Assembly: GCA_034180455.1 (NCBI GenBank)
Contig: JAXFOG010000021.1
Coordinates: 190,530-254,529 of the forward strand
From: JAAZPT01 sp034180455
GTDB lineage: Bacteria > Bacillota > Clostridia > Christensenellales > Aristaeellaceae
DNA: 64,000 nucleotides
Direction of reading: 5' to 3'
Shown: positions 34,421-42,755 of the stretch, in pieces
How positions within the stretch are numbered: position 1 is the first letter of the stretch
Layout of the letters: each line of letters begins with the position of its first letter
Translations under genes and position numbers: made by a program
Notes under the pieces: generated by a model
The model's database searches: none
Seen by the model: the letters and a program-made list of their open reading frames with translations, nothing else
What the model was told of the DNA's origin: nothing

Positions 34421-35260
34421 TCAACCCTTTACAGCTCCAGCAGTCAGATTTGCAGCCTGGAAATTCTGAAGCAATAGATACATAAGTATACTAGGTATCA
34501 GAGCAATGGTCGTTCCAGCAAGAATAACTTGCCATGGAGTAGCTAATCCATCGCTTAAAGGTAGCATTGACACCGATACCATGAGTGTGTATTTTGAAGT
34601 CTTATTAAGATACAGCAAAGGCCAGAAAAAGTCATTCCATCTAGCTATTAGTGTAAGCGCTGCCCATGAAGCTATAGCAGGCTTTATTATTGGCAATATT
34701 ATCTTAAAATATATACCCCAGTTGCTACTTCCATCTATCTTGGCAGCTTCCATAATTTCGTCAGGTACTTCTACTATATACTGTCTCATATAGAACACTC
34801 CTACAGCAGTGGCTAGTCTTGGAAGTATTAAAGACCAAAGATTATTTATAAGCCCTAGCTTTTTCATAGTCATAAACAATGGCACATAACCTATCTCAGC
34901 TGGTATAACCATTGTGGCAACCACAAAATAAAATAGAAAATTTCTGCCAGGAAATTCGTATTTTGCAAACACAAATCCTGCAAGCGAGCAGAAAAATAGA
35001 GTAGTAATAGTTCCAACTATAGAAGTGAAAACACTGTTGCCAAAGTGCTGCCATACAGGTATCAAATCAAATAGTCGTTTATAGTTATCCATAGTAGGAT
35101 TTTTAATTGTTATTGCATTAAATCCAGATACTTTTTCCCCTACTGTTTTAAAGGGTATTATACAGGACCATATTATAGGAAATAAGCAGATAAATACAAT
35201 AATTATCATTATGAAATTTATAAATACAGTCCAGGACTTTTTCTTGATACGATAATCCAT
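34421..35260 (-). CDS. ABC transporter permease (MalG-like)
   Basis: 279 residues with six helices, second permease of an importer whose genes alternate with URO-D-like enzymes. FPIIWSCIIPFKTVGEKVSG, the coupling loop (IMEAAKIDGSSNWGIYFKII) and the conserved C-terminal FQAANLTAGAVKG place it in the CUT1 type. AGGAGG precedes the ATG at 35260. It is the last gene of the operon. The CUT1 type normally carries oligosaccharides, so the substrate may be a sugar or a sugar-linked methylated compound (inference). Confidence 0.9.
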   Translation of the reverse strand: MDYRIKKKSWTVFINFIMIIIVFICLFPIIWSCIIPFKTVGEKVSGFNAITIKNPTMDNYKRLFDLIPVWQHFGNSVFTSIVGTITTLFFCSLAGFVFAKYEFPGRNFLFYFVVATMVIPAEIGYVPLFMTMKKLGLINNLWSLILPRLATAVGVFYMRQYIVEVPDEIMEAAKIDGSSNWGIYFKIILPIIKPAIASWAALTLIARWNDFFWPLLYLNKTSKYTLMVSVSMLPLSDGLATPWQVILAGTTIALIPSILMYLLLQNFQAANLTAGAVKG

Positions 35261-35275
35261 GTTTTACCTCCTTAT

Positions 35276-36145
35276 TTAAATATCTTCCTGTGCTTTTCTT
35301 ACTTTAAACTGCAGTAGGCTTATTATCAGTAATATTACTATTAGAACAACTCCTATTGCTGATGCATAACCCATTTTCTGAATTTTAAAGCCATTTTCAT
35401 ACATTAGCTGGAACACAGACGTATTAGAAAATCCAGGACCTTTTAACGTATATGGCTCATTAAATATCTTCCATGTATCCACAGTAATAGTTACAAAGCA
35501 AAAGAATGAAATGTTGTGCAACTGTGGCATTGTAATATACCAAAACTTCTGAATACCGTTGGCTCCATCAACTGTAGCTGCCTCATAGTAGTCAACAGGA
35601 ATATTTAAAAGTCCTGATAAATATATCATGGTATACCACGGAACTATTCTCCAAACGAACAAAATATAAACAGGTATTCTCGCATATCTGCTACTAGTAA
35701 GCCATGGTATATTTTCCCCACCCAATGAGTTTATTATAGCGTTTATCAATCCAGCATTTTCATCAAATAGTATTCCGAAAATAAGTCCCATAGCCATTGA
35801 AGCACATACATAGGGTAAAAAAGATGCTGTTTTATAGAATCTTTTATGCCTTAAACTATTGCTATTTAAAATCATCGCTATCGCAAGTGAAATAATTATC
35901 ACCCCTGCAAAGCCAATTATCCAGTATAGCACTGTATTTTTAAGAGAATCCAAAAACTGATAATCCTTAATAAGATTTTGATAATTTTTGATCCCTACGT
36001 GTTTCAGCTTTCTCATTCCATTCCAGTCTGTAAAACTATAATATACAGTTTGTATGGTTGGAATTAACTGAAAAATCAAAAACTGCGCAAAAAATGGAGC
36101 GATACCGAGATATGCAAAAGAATATTTTTTAAAAAACTTGTTCAA
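35276..36145 (-). CDS. ABC transporter permease (MalF-like)
   Basis: 289 residues, six helices: YLGIAPFFAQFLIFQLIPTI, then the EAA loop (YYEAATVDGANGIQKFWYIT) and GYASAIGVVLIVILLIISLL. It pairs with the downstream permease, 15 bases away. GGAGGAGC stands just before the ATG. Both permeases follow a URO-D-family gene with small gaps, indicating one transcription unit with the binding protein and regulator. Confidence 0.9.
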   Translation of the reverse strand: MNKFFKKYSFAYLGIAPFFAQFLIFQLIPTIQTVYYSFTDWNGMRKLKHVGIKNYQNLIKDYQFLDSLKNTVLYWIIGFAGVIIISLAIAMILNSNSLRHKRFYKTASFLPYVCASMAMGLIFGILFDENAGLINAIINSLGGENIPWLTSSRYARIPVYILFVWRIVPWYTMIYLSGLLNIPVDYYEAATVDGANGIQKFWYITMPQLHNISFFCFVTITVDTWKIFNEPYTLKGPGFSNTSVFQLMYENGFKIQKMGYASAIGVVLIVILLIISLLQFKVRKAQEDI

Positions 36146-36160
36146 TAATGCTCCTCCTTT

Positions 36161-37141
36161 TTATACTGCATTGTCTTCACGTGCAGTCTTTACGACCATG
36201 CGAATACGCTCTAAATCAATAGTGTTTGGAACTGTGCAATCAGCGCCCAAAATAAACGGCGTTCCTTTCATTTCTTCTAAAACACGCTTTACCTCAGCCC
36301 TAATATCGGCTTTTGATCCACTAACAAGTGGGTGGCCAGCACGATTATCAAGTCCACCTAGCACCAAGCAATCTTTACCGAAAAACTTAGAACCATCTGA
36401 TAGACTTAATTTTTCCACACCTGTTCCCCAATTTTTTACAGCTGCAGGATATTCCTTCCAATAATCCAAGTGATTTGGAATTCCTGCCCATGAGCACATA
36501 TGAATAATGTTGTATTTGCTGACGCTATTTATGCCACATACTTGTAGCAAATCTGCAGGTTTTACCGTGAATTCATATTCTTCTTTACTAAGCCATCCAA
36601 GCTCTGCTCCCTGCAAACTCTGATATATTCCAAGACAGCCTCCTGTCTCTATTATCTTTTTTGCTAATCTTACATGATCTTCGGCAATAACAGTCATAGC
36701 ATGCTTAACAGCAGTAGGGTTTTGACGAATATGCTCTGCCACAGTGTTATAGTTGTTTGCTCCTGCATCAAATATATCGCGTTCCCTTATAATGTTTATA
36801 GGTGAAAAGAAATTGTAATAGGTAAAGCATTCTTCGCCTATTGCATCATTGATCGCTTTACATCTTGCAACAGAATCTGTAAAAAAAGGATCGCTTTCAT
36901 CTAAATGCTCCACTTTATTCCAGTCATCTGCACAGGATATATGATAGCGCAAAGGATAGCCGAGATTATCAGACATGATTTTAACAAAATCAATATCAGT
37001 TTTTCTATAAAAATCTATATGTTCCCTAACGCAACTTTCTCCTCTGCCTTTTTCTCCGTCAAAGTGAAACCAAAATCCAGCAGGGATATGGTCTGGCATT
37101 TGATGGTGAAGCACAGCCATCAGTCTTTCTTTTTTGTTCAT
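36161..37141 (-). CDS. URO-D superfamily zinc methyltransferase-like protein (MtaA/CmuA type)
   Basis: 326 residues, opening with MNKKERLMAVLHHQMPDHIP as in URO-D-fold proteins. True uroporphyrinogen decarboxylases lack the triad seen here: H214-x-C216 (IIHMCSWAG) and C302 (FILGADCTVP), which matches the H-x-C...C zinc site of MtaA/MtbA/CmuA methylcobamide methyltransferases. It therefore probably moves a methyl group between a corrinoid and a thiol or related acceptor (inference). No corrinoid protein is in this operon. About 25 percent similar by eye to the other copy, with identical GADCT ending. Confidence 0.82.
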   Translation of the reverse strand: MNKKERLMAVLHHQMPDHIPAGFWFHFDGEKGRGESCVREHIDFYRKTDIDFVKIMSDNLGYPLRYHISCADDWNKVEHLDESDPFFTDSVARCKAINDAIGEECFTYYNFFSPINIIRERDIFDAGANNYNTVAEHIRQNPTAVKHAMTVIAEDHVRLAKKIIETGGCLGIYQSLQGAELGWLSKEEYEFTVKPADLLQVCGINSVSKYNIIHMCSWAGIPNHLDYWKEYPAAVKNWGTGVEKLSLSDGSKFFGKDCLVLGGLDNRAGHPLVSGSKADIRAEVKRVLEEMKGTPFILGADCTVPNTIDLERIRMVVKTAREDNAV

Positions 37142-37159
37142 AATATGCTCTCCGTCAAT

Positions 37160-37186
37160 ACAAGGGCACTAAAAGAGTGCCCTTGT
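37160..37186 (-). terminator. Intercistronic hairpin after the binding-protein gene
   Basis: Perfect 11-bp stem ACAAGGGCACT / AGTGCCCTTGT with a 5-base loop in the 56-base gap downstream of the binding-protein stop. No T-tract follows on the minus strand, so it is more likely an mRNA stabiliser than a full terminator. Confidence 0.55.
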
Positions 37187-37197
37187 AATAAATTACA

Positions 37198-38520
37198 TCA
37201 TGGATAAACAGCTGTACCTATACGGTTTTTAAGCTCCTTGTCCATATTAGAAATAGCCTCATCCATTGTTTGCTCGCCAGCTACATATTTCTCTATTTCA
37301 GCACTTATAATGGTATCAGCTTCTGCGTCATTTAGTGTAAGTGGCATGTTCTTTGATGGATTCTTAAGTCCATCGCTCTCGGCCTTACGGAAGGACTGAC
37401 CACCATAAAACTCTGATGGAGCCTGCCAGAATGGGTCTTCAAGCATAGCCTTGCTTATAGGATTACTATATGGACCACTTACTTCGTCCATCTTTGTTAC
37501 CCAAGCCTTATAAGCTTCACCATCTGTTGCAAAATCTTTCCACATTTTTATTGCTAGATCTGTATACTGTTCGTTTTTGCAATCAACCAAGCAGTAGAAT
37601 GATGATACAGGAGCACCAGCAGTGCCTACTTCCTCAAATACAGGAGCAGACATTACTCTCCACTCACCAGCAGTCTTCTTTAAGTTTGCACGTAGGAATT
37701 CATCCCAGAATGCACCAATATAGAATGTAGCTATCTTGCCCTCGTCAGTAGCTTCATATAATGGCTGTGACATCATTCCTACTTTGTAAAGCAATCCTTC
37801 GGAATTTAGTTTGTCTAAGAATCCAAGAGCAAGCTTTGTACCAGCATCTTCGCCTATAACAACTTCGCCCTTTTCATCCCATATACGTGCATTCGCCTGA
37901 GGCATCAAACCACGGCGTCCCCAGTATCTCCATGTAAATGTAGATGGGTCAATATATGATAGATAAACTTCGCCATTACTACGCTCTTTTAATAGACGAC
38001 CTGCCTCAAGATAACCTTCCATGGTGTTCATCATAGCAGGGTCAACATCATATTTCTCAAATATAGCTGCATTGTAGAACAACACTTGAGGACGAAGTGA
38101 ATCAGGTAAAGCATATACCTTGCCATCAATCGTCACATCAGCTGCAGCGTTATCTACTAATTGATCAGCCACCTCATTATACCTGTCTGTAACATCCAAT
38201 AGCAGGTTGTTGGCTACCATGTTCATTACTCCAATTGCATCCTGATAGATAACTATTGGCATTGAAGCAAAGTCATCTGACATTGCATACATTGCTATTT
38301 TCTGCTGTCCATCAGTTGTGGTGGAAATAACTGTGCTCTCCACTGAAACATTTGGTGCGATATCGCGATGATTTTCTAGCCATGTTCTGAAATATTCCAT
38401 ACGGAATTCAGGCTGACCTGTGCACCACATAGTTACGGTACCATCCGGATATGTTTCGGCCAAAGCTGTAACACTTAAAAGCATTGCCAAGCACAATAAT
38501 ACGGAAAAAACTTTCTTCAT
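37198..38520 (-). CDS. Family 1-type extracellular solute-binding protein
   Basis: 440 residues from ATG 38520 with AGGAGGAT upstream. Signal peptide MKKVFSVLLCLAMLLSVTA ends ALA-E with no lipobox. The body is a CUT1-type binding protein: VYALPDSLRPQVLFYNAAIF, GYLEAGRLLKERSNGEVYLS, RYWGRRGLMPQANARIWDEK, and GKIATFYIGAFWDEFLRANL. It is placed between the two URO-D-like genes, so the ligand is expected to be the substrate processed by them (inference). The ligand cannot be read directly. Confidence 0.9.
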   Translation of the reverse strand: MKKVFSVLLCLAMLLSVTALAETYPDGTVTMWCTGQPEFRMEYFRTWLENHRDIAPNVSVESTVISTTTDGQQKIAMYAMSDDFASMPIVIYQDAIGVMNMVANNLLLDVTDRYNEVADQLVDNAAADVTIDGKVYALPDSLRPQVLFYNAAIFEKYDVDPAMMNTMEGYLEAGRLLKERSNGEVYLSYIDPSTFTWRYWGRRGLMPQANARIWDEKGEVVIGEDAGTKLALGFLDKLNSEGLLYKVGMMSQPLYEATDEGKIATFYIGAFWDEFLRANLKKTAGEWRVMSAPVFEEVGTAGAPVSSFYCLVDCKNEQYTDLAIKMWKDFATDGEAYKAWVTKMDEVSGPYSNPISKAMLEDPFWQAPSEFYGGQSFRKAESDGLKNPSKNMPLTLNDAEADTIISAEIEKYVAGEQTMDEAISNMDKELKNRIGTAVYP

Positions 38521-38538
38521 AGGTATTATCCTCCTTAT

Positions 38539-39495
38539 TTATTTTATAACAGTTGCCTTTACTGCAGCTGCTATGCTCTTATATGGGATCTCTGTTGGCA
38601 GAGTACAATCTGCTCCAAGTATGAATTTATTTTCTCCAAATTTCTTTATAATTGATTGAACTTCATCAGTGATTTTTTGTTCATCGCCTTGTACAATCAC
38701 ACCACTGCGATTGGCAAGTCCACCCATTATGGTGCAGCCAGGGAAAAGCTTTCTACCCTCGTCAAGTGACATCGGAGCTTCATATACACCCCAGTTTACC
38801 ACATCAGAGAGTGGAGCATAATCCTTGTAGCGCTTCATGTTCAAATCTTCCTTGCATATATGCAGGTATACATGGGCACCAGCTTCTTTTGCAGCCTTCA
38901 TTATTTCCAAGTCAAATGGCTTTATGCTCTCTTCAAATTCCTCATCTGTATAAAAATGATTTTCACCACCTAGAGCAGCATAATAAATTCCATCTACTCC
39001 CGCCTCTACGCAAGCTCTTGCCAACTCACACATTATCTCTGTAACTCTTTTATGTGCATCTAGCATTACTTCTTTGTTTTCGCGAAGGGTAGAACACATT
39101 ACTTTTCTTGATTCTACATATCCATATGTCTGCTCTATTGGATGAATAACAGATGCGCATACTCCATGAATTGTAGCAATGCTGTATTCCGGCTTCACTG
39201 TGTCAAGTATTCTCTTTACAAGATCAATTTGATCTGCCAAAACATAATCATTTCTTGTGAAGGCTTTTATACGGTTCCAATCATCAGGAGAATTGATTTT
39301 TCCAATTGGTGGTAGCAAATGCTCGTTCATAATTTTTAATGCATCGCAATCCACCTTCTCATAAAATTCCTTATGAGCGTCTACTGCTTTTTGTCCAAAA
39401 GCACATTCTCTTGGAAAATGAAGTGAAAAAACTGCCGGCACATGATCGGGGGTTCTTCCCTCGATGGCCGCGAACATACGTTCTCTTTTGTTCAT
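38539..39495 (-). CDS. URO-D superfamily zinc methyltransferase-like protein, second copy
   Basis: 318 residues from ATG 39495, chosen because the frame's upstream extension has no homology and GGGAGG precedes this ATG; it overlaps the GntR stop as ATGA. Zinc-site residues H212-x-C214 (VYLHICKED) and C297 (FILGADCTLP) are retained, as in MtaA-like methyltransferases. Also shared are MNKRERMFAAIEGRTPDHVP and IMGGLANRSG. Two diverged copies in one operon suggest donor- and acceptor-side steps or different methylated substrates (inference). A porphyrin decarboxylase role is unlikely. Confidence 0.82.
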   Translation of the reverse strand: MNKRERMFAAIEGRTPDHVPAVFSLHFPRECAFGQKAVDAHKEFYEKVDCDALKIMNEHLLPPIGKINSPDDWNRIKAFTRNDYVLADQIDLVKRILDTVKPEYSIATIHGVCASVIHPIEQTYGYVESRKVMCSTLRENKEVMLDAHKRVTEIMCELARACVEAGVDGIYYAALGGENHFYTDEEFEESIKPFDLEIMKAAKEAGAHVYLHICKEDLNMKRYKDYAPLSDVVNWGVYEAPMSLDEGRKLFPGCTIMGGLANRSGVIVQGDEQKITDEVQSIIKKFGENKFILGADCTLPTEIPYKSIAAAVKATVIK

Positions 39496-40136
39496 AGTTG
39501 CATAACCTCCCATGTATACATTGATTTTGCATCTTCTAATAGAAGTTGTTTTGCTCTTTCTAAATCTTTATTCTTTAAGGCTTCAATAAAAAGTTTGTGC
39601 ACAGAAACCCTGTCGCTTTTTTTCTCATATTCAAAATACATTGCAGATGCTCTAGCGTTCAACCTTAATGCATCGTTTAGCAATCCTTGCATATACTCAT
39701 TTTTTGCAAAGGATGCAAGCAAGAGATGGAATCTAACGTTTTTCCCCCATAAAACTGCAGGAGTGTCTATATCGGCATCGTATTCCATACAATTATTTTC
39801 GGCTTCCTCAAGCAACTTAATCTCAGTTTCACCAATTGATGGAAATGACTTTTCAAACAAATAAAGCTCTATAGCAGATCGAGCCTCCATAATCTGTCGT
39901 ACCTGATCCAGTCGAAAACCTACCACTCTATATCCAGCTCTAGGTATACTCTGTAGTATTCTTTCATCGCACAGCGTAATAAGAGCCTCGCGAATGGGCG
40001 ACTTGCTTACAGAATAACACTTTATTAGCTCTCGCTCGGTAATTATGCTATCTGTCTTATATACTCCATTTACTATATCTGTATATACCTTCTCGTATAT
40101 CATTTGAGTTATGGGTTTGTTTGCTATTATACTCAT
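39492..40136 (-). CDS. GntR-family regulator (FadR/FCD subfamily)
   Basis: 214 residues from ATG 40136, chosen because AGGAG lies just before it; the longer frame begins with an implausible hydrophobic stretch. The N-terminal winged helix (VYTDIVNGVYKTDSIITERE, SVSKSPIREALITLCDERI) is GntR type. The helical FCD ligand domain follows (RQIMEARSAIELYLFEKSFP, GKNVRFHLLLASFAKNEYMQ). It heads the URO-D/ABC operon and likely represses it until the ligand binds. An interrupted inverted repeat ATCAGT...ACTGAT lies upstream at 40159-40194. Confidence 0.9.
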   Translation of the reverse strand: MSIIANKPITQMIYEKVYTDIVNGVYKTDSIITERELIKCYSVSKSPIREALITLCDERILQSIPRAGYRVVGFRLDQVRQIMEARSAIELYLFEKSFPSIGETEIKLLEEAENNCMEYDADIDTPAVLWGKNVRFHLLLASFAKNEYMQGLLNDALRLNARASAMYFEYEKKSDRVSVHKLFIEALKNKDLERAKQLLLEDAKSMYTWEVMQL

Positions 40137-40158
40137 AGACTCCTCATCTGTTGATATT

Positions 40159-40194
40159 ATCAGTGATATTATTATAAGTATTATCATTACTGAT
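40159..40194. promoter_or_regulatory. Possible GntR operator (interrupted inverted repeat)
   Basis: ATCAGTGAT (40159-40167) and the reverse-oriented ATTACTGAT ending at 40194 form an imperfect dyad 23-58 bases upstream of the GntR start. The usual FadR core is not evident, so assignment is weak. Confidence 0.3.
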
Positions 40195-40353
40195 GTCAAT
40201 ATGAAAATTGATTTTTTTATAAATATTTTTATATTAAAATACATTTTTATATTATATCTGTTTAAATATATGCTTTATTCGCTATATTTTTCCATCATTT
40301 TCCTTAGTATAATATATAAATTTACTATGCAAAATATTATGATTTCAATATTT

Positions 40354-40391
40354 TTTCAATACAAAAGCAGCTAGGACCTATGTCCTAGCTG
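40354..40391. repeat. Terminator-bearing repeat, copy 2
   Basis: 38 bases identical to 32979-33016 with the same 10-bp stem, here extended by one G-C pair (40367-40392). On the minus strand it is followed by TTTTG, and it ends the glutamate dehydrogenase/small membrane protein transcript. Confidence 0.75.
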
Positions 40392-40404
40392 CTAATTTTA
40401 TTCA

Positions 40405-40617
40405 CTAAAAAATTATTATCGCTATTCCTGATATTAGTAGAGCTATACCAATCACAAACTCAATAATCCCTATTCTTTCGGCGTATTTTTCTCTTTTTCT
40501 GCCAGCCTTGAATTCTGCCTCAAAGTTGTTTATAAGGTCGTACTTTTTCTTGAAGAAAATATTGTAACCATAATATAAGGATATCACACCTAAAATAATC
40601 AATACTGCTTGTATCAT
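40405..40617 (-). CDS. Small two-helix membrane protein (DUF3784-like)
   Basis: 70 residues: an N-terminal membrane helix (VLIILGVISLYYGYNIFF), a basic cytoplasmic loop (KKKYDLINNFEAEFKAGRKR) with YAERIG, and a second helix (IEFVIGIALLISGIAIIIF). The layout recalls DUF3784-type proteins, which place a KYDLI-like motif after helix 1; assignment is tentative. The ATG overlaps the glutamate dehydrogenase stop as ATGA, so the two are translated together, perhaps coincidentally. Function unknown. Confidence 0.6.
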   Translation of the reverse strand: MIQAVLIILGVISLYYGYNIFFKKKYDLINNFEAEFKAGRKREKYAERIGIIEFVIGIALLISGIAIIIF

Positions 40618-41951
40618 ACTGCCCCCTGAGCGAGCATAGCATCTGCCACCTTCAAGAACCCAGCTATATTTGCTCCAAGCAAGTAGTTGCCAGGCTCTCC
40701 CATCTGTTCAGCAGTACTTGCGCACTTTGAGAATATATCGTGCATTATTTGCTTTAGCTTGTCGTCAACCTCTTCAAATGTCCATGAAAGTCGCATGCTG
40801 TTTTGGCTCATTTCCAAAGCGCTTACTGCAACTCCACCCGCGTTGGCTGCCTTTGCTGGAGCAAACATTACATTGTTGCTCTGCAATAGCTTCACAGCCT
40901 CAAGCGTGCAAGGCATATTTGCTCCCTCCACCACTGCTATACAGCCATTTTTTATAAGCTTTTCAGCAGAAGCCTTATCAAGCTCATTTTGAGTAGCACA
41001 TGGCATAGCTATATCGCATGGCAGAGAATATATATTAGATGCGCCCTCGTGATATACTGCGCTGCTTACTTCATTAGCATAGGCGCTTATGCGCTCTCGC
41101 CTTTTTTCTTTAATATCTATCATGATATTGATATCAATACCATTTTCATCATAAACATAGCCCTTGCTGTCGCTCATTGCTATTACGGTTGCTCCAAGCT
41201 CGATCGCCTTTTGGCAAGCGTACAGTGCCACATTTCCAGAGCCAGATATAACTATTTTTTTGCCCTTTAAGGTCTTTCCAGCTGCGCCAAGCATATTTTC
41301 AGCAAAATAGCATGCGCCATAGCCAGTAGCTTCCTTCCTTGCTAAAGAGCCTCCAAAGCTTAGTCCCTTGCCAGTAAGCACTCCCTCGTATAGCCCAGTG
41401 ATCCTTTTATACTGCCCATATAGATAGCCTATTTCCCTTGCACCTACGCCAATATCGCCAGCCGGCACATCTTTATCTGCAGAAATATATTTGTATAGCT
41501 CTGTCATAAAGCTTTGGCAAAAGCGCATTATTTCATTGTCGCTCTTGCCTGCAGAATCAAAGTCGCTACCACCCTTGCCTCCACCTATAGGTAGACCTGT
41601 AAGACTGTTTTTAAGCGTCTGCTCTAGTCCCAAAAACTTCATTATAGAAAGATTGACTGTATGACGAAATCTTAGCCCACCCTTGTATGGCCCTATTGCA
41701 GAGTTGTACTGCACTCTGTAACCAGTGTTTACCCTTATTTTTCCATCATCATCTGTCCATGGCACTCGGAACATTATCACACGCTCTGGCTCAAAATAGC
41801 GCTCAAAAAGCGCGTTGCTCTCGTATTCAGGGTGCATTGGCACAAGCCTATCAAGAGAAAGCATTATTTCTTCTGCGGCCTGCAAAAATTCAGGTTGATC
41901 GTGATGTTTTTCCTTTAAAGTATTTAAAACTTTTCTTGAGTATTCGTTCAT
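40614..41951 (-). CDS. gdhA: Glutamate dehydrogenase (hexameric, NADP-type)
   Basis: 445 residues, the normal length. It interconverts glutamate and 2-oxoglutarate plus ammonia. Motifs: PYKGGLRFRHTVNLSIMKFL, TGLPIGGGKGGSDFD (catalytic Lys), DVPAGDIGVGAREIGYLYGQ, nucleotide fold GKKIVISGSGNVALYACQKA, and AKAANAGGVAVSALEMSQNS. The first segment (MNEYSRKVLNTLKEKHHDQP) and EPERVIMFRVPWTDDDGKIR are those of bacterial GdhA of the NADP-preferring class. It has its own ribosome site (AGGAGC). Confidence 0.96.
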   Translation of the reverse strand: MNEYSRKVLNTLKEKHHDQPEFLQAAEEIMLSLDRLVPMHPEYESNALFERYFEPERVIMFRVPWTDDDGKIRVNTGYRVQYNSAIGPYKGGLRFRHTVNLSIMKFLGLEQTLKNSLTGLPIGGGKGGSDFDSAGKSDNEIMRFCQSFMTELYKYISADKDVPAGDIGVGAREIGYLYGQYKRITGLYEGVLTGKGLSFGGSLARKEATGYGACYFAENMLGAAGKTLKGKKIVISGSGNVALYACQKAIELGATVIAMSDSKGYVYDENGIDINIMIDIKEKRRERISAYANEVSSAVYHEGASNIYSLPCDIAMPCATQNELDKASAEKLIKNGCIAVVEGANMPCTLEAVKLLQSNNVMFAPAKAANAGGVAVSALEMSQNSMRLSWTFEEVDDKLKQIMHDIFSKCASTAEQMGEPGNYLLGANIAGFLKVADAMLAQGAV

Positions 41952-41985
41952 GCTTGCTCCTTAACTGTAAATATTATAAAATAGA

Positions 41986-42696
41986 TTAGGATTTTGATGA
42001 ATGCTTGCGAGCATATCTGCCTATAAATAATTCCTGCAGATATTCCTCTTTAAATGGCATATCGGGATAGGCATCGGTTTCCATAGCTGCGCTCTGTTTG
42101 TCGTATGGCGCGCTGTGAAAAGACACAGTATAGCTCCCATCATCAGCAATATCCAATATGGCAAAGGAAAGCCTTGCTATTCCAAGAGCGTTCCCCACAG
42201 AGCCAGTGTTTATTACATGCCCACAGGATGTGGTGCGCAGTAGCTGTCTATGGCTATCGGCATACACCAGTATATTAAAGTTCTTGCCATCTGCTGTAAA
42301 AAGCTTTTCAAATTCTGCATTTGGCGAATCAGACGGTAGTAGCTTTGGCATAATGGGTCTTCCATGAATGCATCTTATGCGCAATCCAGCATATTCAAAT
42401 CGATATTCCAGAGGTAGCATGGAAAGCTTTTTTAGACGTTCTTCGCCTATCTGTTTCCAATAAAAGCCATCATTGGGATAGCGCTTGTTGGAAAGCCCTA
42501 TGTCCCAATTACCCGCGATAATATTGTCGCAGTGCTTAAATGCCCAATCAAAAGTCAAGTGGGAGGATGGCCCCTTGCCCACAATATCTCCAAGGCATAT
42601 TAGCTTATCTATATCATCTATGGCGCTCAGCGCCTTTTCCAGAGCCAGCGTGGCAGTATAGTTGCCATGCAAATCGGCTATAAGTGCAAGTTTCAA
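41986..42696 (-). CDS. Calcineurin-like metallophosphoesterase
   Basis: About 236 residues. Start taken as TTG 42696 (MKLALIADLHGN) since GAGGTG lies upstream; GTGs at 42705 and 42702 are also in frame. Metal-binding motifs: DLHGN near residue 8, CLGDIVGKGP, GNWD, and RCIHGRP. These define the MPE/YfcE-like phosphodiesterase fold that hydrolyses phosphate esters with two metal ions. Substrate unknown. It is divergent from the HAD phosphatase gene, 59 bases away. Confidence 0.85.
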   Translation of the reverse strand: MKLALIADLHGNYTATLALEKALSAIDDIDKLICLGDIVGKGPSSHLTFDWAFKHCDNIIAGNWDIGLSNKRYPNDGFYWKQIGEERLKKLSMLPLEYRFEYAGLRIRCIHGRPIMPKLLPSDSPNAEFEKLFTADGKNFNILVYADSHRQLLRTTSCGHVINTGSVGNALGIARLSFAILDIADDGSYTVSFHSAPYDKQSAAMETDAYPDMPFKEEYLQELFIGRYARKHSSKS

Positions 42697-42755
42697 GCAC
42701 ACCACCTCATAGCGATTATATCAAAAAGTAAAATTTTCTACAAGAAAGGCATACT

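Noticed and set aside
36161..39495. Heme biosynthesis uroporphyrinogen decarboxylases (HemE)
   Set aside because: Two copies occur in an ABC-importer operon with no other heme genes, and both carry the H-x-C...C zinc triad of methyltransferases.
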